64,000 nt of DNA from Bicyclus anynana (taxonomy: Eukaryota; Arthropoda; Insecta; Lepidoptera; Nymphalidae), in NCBI RefSeq assembly GCF_947172395.1, contig NC_069097.1, positions 3,704,142 to 3,768,141 on the forward strand. The letters run 5' to 3'. The notes under the pieces were generated by a model, which saw only the letters and a list, made by a program, of their open reading frames with translations, was not told the origin of the DNA and made no database searches. The first letter of the stretch is position 1. Each line of letters opens with the position of its first letter. Shown piece by piece: positions 36,501-48,500 of the stretch. The translations under genes and the position numbers were made by a program.

Positions 36501-39500
36501 TGACAGCAAACGTCAAATCGACTACTGCATTGAAAACGTCATCAATCCGCCATTATTACCCACTGAAGTGAGAATTTCGAAAGAATTAAAGTAAATTCGT
36601 AGATTTGTATAATCAAAAATAGTTAAATCCTGGAAAATTATCTCGTTGGTCGCATTTTAGCGCCACAGGCAGCAGTTTGAGGAGCACTGGTTTAAAGGAG
36701 ATAAAAGATGTTTGCAGATGATGATGCAACTGTAAAAGACTGCTTGGCATGTAACGCACCTGGCCTTTAGACTAGGCTGAAAACTCAAACCAATTCTTCT
36801 ATTGGACTTGTATTGCACTCAAATTTACCAACAAAATTATCTTTCTTTTAGAGGTAAACTCACACATCGAAAATATTTAACACCAATAAATATATATGTA
36901 TAGTGTACACACAATTAAAATTTTTAAAAGTAATATACACACACGTGTAATTTTAGATCACTAAAACATCAATTCTATAGATGCAGTCTGTATGAACACG
37001 TTGGATCATGATCATATAGTAGTGCCTCTAGTGAGGCAGGTCCTGTTGAAGGTAATTAGTCTGAGGCTGAAACAAACAGATTTATATCAATACAAATTAC
37101 AATGAAAGTAACCAAGTCACCTGTCGTGTCGACGCGTGTTCAGCGTCGTCGCCGTCTGCTTCCTCTTCCTCCTCACCACCTTCTACCTCTTGTTCTTCTT
37201 CCATGTCCTCGTCTTCCTCGCCCTCCTATTAAATATTACAGTTATTTACTGACAAGTAATGAGTGTTTTAAGATGGCTAATTATGAACAGTGGCATACCA
37301 TATTTTTTCCAATTGTTAATTTTGTTTTCAAAGTAAAAGTTCGTAAACTAGGCCTACTTTAAATAAATGAATTTTGAGCTTTTTCTCAAGTTGCTACAAG
37401 TTCGTAGACTATACTAAAGCCATACTCAATGTGCACTGCTTACGAACAAACAAAATAAACATGAGGGTATAAATTGCTAGTAGGTTTAAAATGAACACCT
37501 AATAATAATTATAATTAACTTGTTCTTAAATTAATGAAAATAAATTTAATTAATAAGCTTAGAACAATTAGATATAGTTAATACATATATTTTGAATAAC
37601 ATTTTATTAAAAAAAAAAACAATACATATTTTAAAATAAATAAGTTATGAAGAATTCTTTTTTAAGTATTTTCTCTCGCCTCATTAAACATACTAGTTAG
37701 TTAAAATATAAATAATTGTTAGTATTGTAGGAATAATAGCTAACTCTGCCTCATTGGTCACAAGATTCTTCTGGGTTCGAATCCTGAGTTGGGCTGTGAG
37801 AAACTGAGTTTTACTTTCTTGTAAGAAATTTTCAGTTATAGTACCAGCCTGTGGCTGAGAGCCGTGATAGCCCAGTGGATATGACCTCTGCCTCCGATTC
37901 CAGAGGGTGTGGGTTCGAATCCGGTCTGGGGTATGCACCTCCAACTTTTCAGTTGTGTGCAATTTAAGAAATTACATATCACGTGTCTCAATCCGTGAAG
38001 GGAAACATCGTGAGGAAACCTGCATACCAGAAAATTATCTTATTTCTCTGCGTGTGTGAAGTCTGCCAATCCGCTTTGGGCCAGCGTGGTGGACTATTGG
38101 CCTAACCCCTCTCATTCTGAGAGGAGACTCGAGCTCAGCAGTGAGCCGAATATGGGTTGATGACGACGATTCAGCCTGTGGTAGGGAAGATACTGGAGTT
38201 AAACCTCCGTGCCTCAGGGAGCATGTTAAGCCATCGGTCCCGGTTATTATCATTAACATCTGATAGTGGTCATTTATGAACTTAACATTAACATTAGAGG
38301 CCTCGCTTAATTATTATTATTATTATTATTGTTAAATTAGGCTGATAATGAAGATACATTACCCGGTACATAGTGCCCGTGCACCGCTCATCGTCTTCCT
38401 CCGAGTCTACTACGATGACGCCCTCGTCATCCTGATCGCAACGCGACGATGTAGGAACTTGGTACTCCACTTCCACAGAACGTTCGAAGCCCTGACAAAC
38501 CAATGATAATTAACTCCCAACACTCAGACCAATTACCATAGGACCTGCCTCGCTAAACGTTACCCCTCTGTTAAAAACATATGACCACAATCTAGCGTGT
38601 TTATACAAACGTGTTAAAATTACATGTGTCTGTATTACGATTTAAAATGGTTCTATGTAGTGTAAGGATACAGGATATATTTATTGGTGTTGAATGTTTT
38701 TCATGTGTGAGTTTACCTCATCCCCATCAAAAAATGACAGACAAGTTTGTTGGTGAATTTGAGTGCAATACAATTCCAAAGGTAATAGGTCCGAGTCCCA
38801 ACATAAAAACACATGTTGCAGTCAACCAAACCACCCTGTAGTGTCAGTAAACTACCTATGTAGTGGTGGGGATAATAATATATGTCAAGTGGGGACTCAA
38901 TCATCTAACGTCTGCATAGCACAAGTGTGACAATGGAGTATGCTATAACTATCACTCCATTGAGAAGATAAGAAGTGAGATATACTACAGAGAAGAAGAA
39001 TAGGGGTGGGACATGCTACAGTAATAAATTAAGTTAAAAAGTGTGTGCAAGTACACTATACATCCCTATTTTGGTCTCAACAGTTAAAAGTCATACCTGT
39101 ACTCTTGTCCGTTTTGCTGTCAGTGGCCTCTGTTGTAGGCGACGCTTTGGCGGGCGGACATCGGGCGGTGCGTGAGAAGTGCTGACGCCCGGCGCGACGT
39201 GCGACGTGCTGACACCTGGCGCGACGTGCGACGTGCTGACACCCGGCGCGACGTGCGACGTACTGACACCCGGTGCGGCGTGGGAGGTGCTGACGCCCGG
39301 TGCTGGGTGAGATGTTGTGACACCTAAATCGATATGAGTACGTAATTAAAGGCCAAATAACGCGAATTTGGCGGGCTTCAAAGAGTTAGCCTGACGCCGC
39401 GCCGTATCGTCGATTTATGTTAAATTATTTGTTAATCAGATTATAGGCGCTAGAAATACGCAACACTGTCGTAGCGTTAGAGCGTTGCTACGCTTTTTAC

Positions 39501-42500
39501 AAAATGTTGGTGCCTGATGAAATGTGTATTACGACTGACTGAAAATCAGATTAGTTGTGTTATAAAAACAAGGCATTCAAGTCAAAATAATGAGCCCAAT
39601 AACAAAATCTTTTATTGATTATCATGAACTCCATACTCTTTTTTTGTGATTGTAGTAAAGGATATAAAAGTAATAATTTTTCAAACTCTGAATCAATTGA
39701 CGTCTCATCAATCAAATGCCACGCTATTAAAGCATTCTGTTTGGTCCTGAATTCGAATCCTGGTTTGGGCTATGAAGTTCATCCCCCCCCCCCCCCCCCT
39801 TGTAAAAAAAGGTCTGGCTGTCCTTTGGAAGTCAGCTGAGGATGACGTACCTGGGGCGGCATGCGAGGTGCTGACGCCGGGCGCCGCGTGCGAGGTGCTG
39901 ACGAGCGGCGCGGCGTGCGACGTGCTGACGCCGGACGCCTGGCCCGGCGCGCTCGCCGAGCTCGGCCCGCCGCTGACGGCTCCTGCGATGATGTTTCATT
40001 GAAATTCATGAACAATAGGCTAGTTGACTCATATCAAATTTAATACAAACAATGTTAATATCGTATAGACTATGGGCCTTATTACAAGGCTCAAAGTATC
40101 TCAGCGGGCGATGGAGCGAGCTATGCTTGGAGTTTCTCTGTGTAATCGAATCAGGAATGAGGAGATCCGCAGACGAACCAAAGTCGCGAAGTTGAAGCGG
40201 CAATGGACAGGCCACATAGTTCGAAGAGCCGATGGACGTTGGAGTCCTAAGGTGCTGGAATGGTGACCCCGCTCCGGAAAGCGCAATGTTGGTCGACCCC
40301 CCACTAGGTGGACCGAGGATATCAAGCAGGTTGCAGAGAGCCGCTGGATGCTGGCGGCTCGAGATCGTTGTGTTTAGAGGTCCATGCAAGAGGACTATAT
40401 TCAACAGTGGACGTCTATCGGCTGATAAGGTATAGTACATAGACGGTTGATTTACAAGTCGGAGGTCCTGGGTGATCCTCGGCTGGGCCGATTGAGGTCC
40501 TCTTAATTGATCCAGGTCTGGCTGGTCGGAGGCTTCGGCCGTGGCTAGTTACCACCCTACCGGCAAAGACATACCACCAAGCGATTTAGCGTCAGACTTA
40601 CCATTAGGTGAGATTGTAGTCTTGAGCTATACCGTAATGAATAAATAAAAAAAAGGTTTACCGGGGGCCGCGGGCGCTGCTTGCGGCGCTGCGCTGGCGG
40701 CGCTGGCGGCGGGCGGCGCCGAGCTGGCGGCCGGGGTCACCACGGCGGAGCCGGCCGCGCTCGGTTGCTCTATGCGCGGCAGCACCAACGCTACTGCCTG
40801 GAACACAGACTGACGAATATAATACCGGCATAAATTAGTTATTTCTGCATATCGTCTCCAAAGAGCAAAAATATCATTAGTAGGTTTGGGTGCACTCTTC
40901 CATTACAAGATCCCCAAGACTGTGATGGACCTGCCAATGCATAGCTTTAAGCAATGTGTTAAAAACATTTACTATACCATTGATGAGTTCCTTAATGATA
41001 AAGATGCTTGGAGGCCCTTGGACCTTCACACAGGAAGTAAAACTATAAGAAATGTTGTCATCAATTGTAAATTATAATAGTGTATGATTTTTTAAAAAGA
41101 GCAACTGTTGAGTTTCTTGCCAGTATCTTCTCAGCAGAACCAGCCATCCGAACCGGTGGTAGAATCTTTACAAATCATCTGACGTATCAAAAGTGCTTAT
41201 AAACTGAGCCTACTTGAAATTAATGAATTTTGAATTTTAATTTTTCTACTCCCTTTTCATAATCTACTCAATACAAAAATCAGAAACCATATATATCACA
41301 AAGCTATTCATTTGTACTGGTTGTTTGGTAATGTTCATTACCACACGGGTAAACTGTGCTACAATGATTTTTTTTTAATCTTTAAATAGTACAATGTAAT
41401 ATTATATCTTTAAATAGTACAATGTAAATGTTATTATTATTATTATTATTTCTTTTATTATGGTCGTACAAAAAGTATTGTATGCCACAGCACGTAATTA
41501 GCGGTTTTAGCACTCGTGCTACAGTGGCAAGTGGCAGGAAATTTAAAATATTTAAGAAGTGAAGAATGCAAACATGGAATATTTATGATTTGAAACATTG
41601 CAAACAGAATTTTTTTTTTCAATGGAATTGAAAGTACACCATAGTACACAATGGTAATGACCCTAGGAAAAGGGCTATTGAAAATAAAAGCTTAGCATAT
41701 CTATACTTTCTGACTTTAGATCACCAAAACGCTAATTCAACACTGTGGACTGCATGTATTCATTGTTTGTTTTTTTGCATAGGCCCAATACATTTATCTT
41801 CGTATTCCAATGGGAATGGTAACTATTAACTAAGCAAGTAAAACAGCATGGTGACTGTTAGTCAACAATCAATAAAATTGAAGTGTCAGTTGTGATTTCT
41901 AAATACCTGTATTTTCTCACACAATACCAAAACACAAACAAGTTTTTTAAAAATTTTGTCTATCTGGGCTACTCTTTGGAACCAGTGGACCGATTTTAAT
42001 GAGACTTGTTACTCTTTAACGCCACGACTACTGAAGCGATTTGGCTATAATTTGGAATGGATATGGATTTTACTCTGGATTAACACATAGGCTACTTTTC
42101 ATCGCGGAAAAATCCATGGTTTCCCGAGATTTGCGAAAACTGATGATTTTAATGATATGAATGTTTGTTAGTGTTACTCTTTCAAACCTCCATTACTTAA
42201 CCGAATTAGCTGAAATTTGGTATTGAGATATATTATAGCATGGATTAACACATAGGCTACTTTTTATCCCGGAAAAATCCACGGTTTCCGCGGGATTTGT
42301 GAAAAACTAAATTCCACGCGTACGAAGTAGCAGGCGTCTGCTAGTTTACAATAAATTCAGACCTGTTGCGGCGGCTGCGAGTGCGATGAGGACTGAGCGG
42401 TGCTGTCACTGGAGCCCGCGCCGCCTGCCTCGCTGGTGTCCATGTCCTGCACGATATTGTCATAATTAAGATGCATCATTTATACCCTGAGGATTTATTG

Positions 42501-45500
42501 CGAACCAGTAAAACAGGAGGAATTTTCCACTTTGTACAATTTTCATGCCTACCCTAGTTAAAAAAATGTGCACGCCAATGACTAAGTCGTGTTACTGTAA
42601 TAGGCTACTCGCCTGCTGTATAAAACTAAGATGTTTTGCATATACGCAGTTTAGATGCCTGGAAACTCTGATCACGTTTTTATTTGTGAAAATAATCTCG
42701 TAATTGTGATATTTTATAAACAAAATTGTATTTTTATTACGTCACCGCAAACGCCAATCATAAACTGTGACGTCATTCGCTACAAGGCATCGGTTTGTGA
42801 TTGGCACTTGCGGTGACGTGACTGCAAACTCCAATCACGCTGTTATCTCTATGAATGACGTCACTTGCTAATGTGTTGTGTTTCGGCGGCAAAAATTTTA
42901 CGTAGATATTTTTTCATTTATATTTATTTTTTTAGTGGTTATTATTGACGGGACAAAATAAAATATAAAAATAAAGGCACGTGATAGCCCAGTGGATATA
43001 ACCTCTGCCTCCGATTCCGGAGGGTGTGGGTTCGATTCCGGTCCGGGGCATGCACCTCCAACTTTTCAGTTGTGTGCATTTTAAGAAATTAAATATCACG
43101 TGTCTCAATCGGTGAAGGAAAACATCGTGAGGAAACCTGCAAACCAGATAATTATCTTAATTCTCTGCGTGTGTGAAGTCTACCAATCAGCATTGGGCCA
43201 GCGTAGTGGACTATTGGCCTTACCCCTCGCATTCTGAGAGGAGACTCAAGCTCAGAAGTGAGCCGAATATGGGTTGATGACGACGAAAATAAAATATAGC
43301 TTATAATACTTCCATTATTCAGTTTAAACACTGTTTACAAAAGAGGCAAGTAGCCTTTCTATATCCCCTCTTCTATAATATGATGAGACTTGGCAATGAT
43401 CACCTGTGTGGATTCTGGCGGGGCAACAGCAGCGGCGGAGGTGGCGGGCGCGGGCGCGGCGGCGGACGCGGAGGCGGCGAGCGCGGCGCGCGGCAGCGGG
43501 CGCGACGAGGACGCCGGCATGTACTCCGTGCTATGCGCGTCGTGCGGCGCCGTGGGGCCCACCTGCGCCATCGGCCGGATGGAGGCCAGCGGCGTCTCCC
43601 CGCCGCGCCGGCTGCCGGACACGCTCTGCTGCGCTACACCTAACATATTATATTAAATCTGTACACACTCAGACCAATTATAGAAGGACCTGTATCGCAC
43701 TCATAGTCACGAACAAAATTGTCTGTCATTTTCTGAAATGAAGCGAGAAAACGAGCTTAGATGTGGTATATATCTTATACTAAACTAGAAGTTTTTGCCC
43801 GTTTTTTACACAATTCAATTACACAAAAAGGTATTTTTACGAGCTCTTTAACCGACGAACACGATTACAACTATTTAATATCGATACTATAGAGACAGTT
43901 TTTATAATCGCATTAGATTGTTGATCATATACTTTGACAGAAAAGTAACGTCTTGCGAGGCAGGTCCTATACAATAATTGGTCTGAGTGTACATATCATC
44001 ATCATCATCGGCCTATTGTGACGGCCCAGCCCTCCCTCCATATGAGAAAGGGGACCTTAGACCCACCACGCTGCTCCAATACAGGTTGGCAGGCTTAGGG
44101 TGTTTGCATTCATTAAATAAATAGCCTTTTATTTCAAGCGTTTAGTTTTGAATTTTATCTCTGTTATTTTATGTCTGTTCAGTGTCCCGCTGTTCGTAGT
44201 CGTGTCATGACATAGGCCTCCTCCACCTGCTTCCATTGCACCCTGTCGGCCGCAACTCTGGTCCAGCGAGGCCCCAGGGTTAGGCGGATGTCATCTTCTC
44301 ACCTTCTTGTTGCATTAATTAACGACCACTATCTGTTATCAGAGCCGTGATAGCCCAGTGGATATGACTCTGCCTTCGATTTTGAGATCGTAAGTCTCCA
44401 ACTTTTCAGTTGTGTGTATTTTCAGAAATTAAATATCACGCGTCTCAAACGGTAAAGTAAAAACATCGTGAGGAAACCTGCATACGTAAGAATTTTCCTA
44501 ATTCGCTACTGTGTATGTGTGTGTGTGAGGTCTGCCTATCCCCATTAGGCTAGCGTGGTGGACTATTAAGCATTAACTCCTCTTATTCTAAGAGGAGACT
44601 CGAGCTCAGCAGTGAGCTGATTATAGGTTGATAATGATGATGATAATGACCAGGACCGATGGCTTAACATGCTCTCTGAGGCAACTGGCGACCTCTCTGA
44701 TCGAATTAAACTCGTATGTTTTCATTTAGTCAAACACATCAAAGTTATTATTTACCGAGGATATTATTCCTTTGTTTAAACCGATTATTATGTCTGCATC
44801 GTACGTATCGGAATAACGTAAACGGATTTTTAATTTTACGATAGATAAAATCCGTTCAATGCGACGACGGGTCTTGGCATCGACGAGAAGTTCGTCGTTC
44901 CTAGCGTTGTGTTGCGTTTGGCTTGGTGAAAACAACATGTTCATATCAGTCCATGTTATTTTTGGAAAAAAAAATACGTAAAGATTGCAGAACTGTTAAA
45001 GGAAAAATGTTCTGTTAACTTGTACTTAAACAAGACAAAAAAACACTTCCTGTATAAAAATACACCTGATGGCGAGTGTAAAAAACTTCGCTCCAAAAAA
45101 CGTCCCCACTCAATGAGTGTCAAACACTACTTCTTGGCACTCAATTTATGTAAAATGCTCTGCACTTGAATTTGGTCTGATTTTGGGATTTTATTGAATA
45201 TTGGACTATAATTAAAGGCCTTTATGTATAATTTTCTTTACCAATAATTCTAAAACTCAAAGCATAATTGGTCAGTTTTTAAGTGAAATTTTCTACATGA
45301 TTGTGTGTCCTTTTATTATGCCGCCAACAATACCTTTCATACAGGAACACAACACTGCTGCTTGGCGATAGAAATACAGATATATGATATCATTTAATTG
45401 TAATTTGATTAGTGGGGAGCCCGGGATGCTAAATTTGCAGTTACTGAAGCGTCATGGAAACTGATTAGATGATAGGAATAATAAATGGTTATATTATGCT

Positions 45501-48500
45501 TTTTTCGTTTTCAGTGGTGGGGAAAAAAACAGACTTTAAAGACAATTTTTGTTACTTTGGCTTACTGAAATCATCAGAAAACATAAGCGATTAATTAGGA
45601 GATCATTTAATTCAAAATAAGTAAAAAATAACCGCGCCCGTGGTTCGATAACAGAAATATAAGGGTTTTATTTTTTAACTTTGGAACCCTCCCATTCCTT
45701 TACGTTACGCTTAAATTTTCAGACCTTACCCTTATATTAACTTGACGTGCTGGTTGAGTATATCTGAAGTTAGTTTTTTTTTGTTTGTCTTAAATGTACC
45801 CACCAATATTAAGTGCTCACACTTGGCGGAGGTACTGAACAACGTGCTAGGCACACTCCCTTACGTTCACCTACCGCGCTCGAGTAACTGCGAAAATTCC
45901 CTCTTCGGCTCCCCTACTATTACAAATATCTACTAAATTGATATAACATTCACGAAATTGTTAACTAATAATGAAAATACTTCAAGAATGGTAACTCACC
46001 AGCCATAGGTTTTATGTTCGCTGTGGGGGGATCAGTTGTTGTTTTTTCCGTGGTCGTCTGTTGTTTGGACCCTGATGTTTGATTAGCTAGTTGTCTTTGC
46101 AACAAGTTCACTTTTTGCATTAAAGACTCAACCTCTCTTGTTTTTTCCGTTTGAGCTTCAACACGTTCTTTTTCTAGGCGAGAGATACGTCCTTCGTATT
46201 GTGACTTGATAAGTTCTAATCTGGCATCATGTTCGTCGCGCGTGCTTTGTTCAATGGTACCTATTTTAGTCCGTGATTCATCTAATTCACGGTTTAGAGA
46301 ATTCCTCATCTCTGTTAACTGGACTATTTTAACTTTTGCCTGTTTCAAAACTTGCCTGGCTTTTTCCTCTTTGTCCGTATTAGCGGTCTTAAGTGTCTCG
46401 ATCTCTTGTTTGAGTTTTTCGTTTGTGACTTTTTCGGCGTCTAACAACTTTTGAACTTCACCTAACTGTTCTTCAACCCTCTTTGCGCTTTCTGCCAATG
46501 CTGCATCTGCGGCAGCTGCTTCGCCTTCTTTCTTTTGCTTTTCTTCTTCCACTGATTTAACAAGTTCTTCATATTGACCTTTGTATTTTTTGGCAATCTT
46601 ACGAATCTGATTTTCTTTATTTCTGATATCAGTGAGAGAAGCTTCTCTGTTTGTGATTTCCTCAGTCAGTCGAGCATTTGTATCAGTTGCTGTATTATAT
46701 TCCCCTTTAAGTTTGGACAGTTCTTCTGTTAATCGGGACATATCATCTTTAAGAACTTGAAGTTCTTCATTAAGTTTCTTGTTTTCTTCAACTACGCTGT
46801 TATGCTGTCTTGAAAGAATAGAGTACTGTTCTTCTAGCTTAGATTTTTCAACTTTTAGTGCACCTAACTCTTCAGATATTTTCCTGAAATTTTCTTTCTC
46901 ATTTGTAAGCATTTTCGCCAGAGTTTCTCTTTCATTTTGTAGGCGTTTCCAATCTTCAGGACTGGTTTTGTTTGCACGTTCTACTAGAGCATTTACTCTG
47001 GTCCTCCATCTTACACAATCTGCCTTCAAAGCAGTGTTTTCAGACAGTAATGTCTCATTCTTAGATGTGTAATCTGCTATCGTTTCCTCAAGCGGAGTCA
47101 ATTTTTCTTCTAAAGATTTAACAGTTAATGTCAATTCCTCCACACGATTATTCAATGAATTACGTTCTTCTCGTAAAATTCTGTTGCTATCTGTCAAAGC
47201 ATTCAAAGTTTCTACTTTTCTCAAGATATCAGATTGTTTATTTACTGTAATCATACTAACTTCTGATTTCTCCCTTTCTGAAGCCAAAGATAGTTTACAA
47301 CTGTCAAGTTGCTTTTCAGTGATTTCTAATTGCGATTTTAATCTTATTATTTCTGCTTGTAATATATCATATTTAGCTACTGCAATGTCCTTTTCTTTTC
47401 TTAAAAGTTTAACAATTTGTAGCAATTGTTCAGATGATTTTCCATCTTCTTCACTAATAGATAGATTGATGCTAGAATTGTTAGCAGATTCATTCATACT
47501 CTCTGAATAAGATTTAGATGCATGAGTGACAGACAACTGAGTACCTAGTGCTTGGATTTGCTCATGTAGCAGAGAATTTTGATCATTAAGGTCTTTCAAA
47601 CGCTGAGATAGTTGTTCATTTTCACTAATAGCAATCTTTTCCCTTTCTATTAATGCCAGTTTCTCAGCTTCCATTTTTTCATTTGTACTGTTATTAAAAG
47701 CAACTAATTCATTAAGCTGGTTTTGTGCACGGGATAATTCCGCTTTTACCGTAGACAACGTCTGAATGTCTGAAGAATGTAGAATCATTTCATTAGTATA
47801 TTTTTCTTCAGCTTGTTGAACTGTTTCAGATAATTTAATGATTTCATTACGCGTTTCATCAAGTTCAGTACGACATTTATCGTAATTAGTTAATGCATTC
47901 TTCAACTCGTCTTTGACATTTGATAACTCATTTTTCAATTCAGTATTAGCATTTGTATATTCTCCATTGGCGTGAAGAGATAGTTCAGCTTCTAATTCAG
48001 AACACTTATCTTCTAAAATTTGTAGCCTTTCCGAATTTTCAGTAAGCTTCGCTCCTGTTTCTAATTTATACTTTTCATATTCGGAATTTAGGTTTTTCAA
48101 TTCCTTTTCAGCATTCTCAGCAATGTCACAATATTGCTTAATGTGTTCTTTAGCAGTGTTTAGCTGTTCTACAAGAGATTTTATTTCACCATCCCTATCT
48201 GATAATTTTATTTCTAGTTCTTTAATTTTCTTAATGGTATCTAAAGACCCATCAGTGTTTGGTGACAAAGCCACTTTAAGTTTTTTGTTCACTTCCTCAT
48301 TAGCTTTGTTTTTATTGATTAAGTCATTCCTAAGTTGTTCAATTTCTTTTCTCATTGCATCTGCTGCATCCTTTTCTTCTTGCATTCGTGATTTAGTAGT
48401 AGCTGTCTCACGTTCTAAATGTACTGCTAATTCTCTAAATCTATCTTGTTCTTCTTGCAATCTTCTTCTCAAGGCCGCACATTCTCGAGTGGCTTCATCC

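Noticed and set aside
37858..37940. tRNA-like sequence with good A and B boxes (also at 42978, 26498 and others)
   Set aside because: The same sequence recurs with a long common body and tail, so these are heads of SINEs and not tRNA genes; no acceptor stem closes.
44726..44944. Minus-strand 72-codon ORF ([20 protein letters not shown])
   Set aside because: Composition is coding-like and a GTAAAT could serve as donor, but I find no partner exon and no family; left as unsupported.
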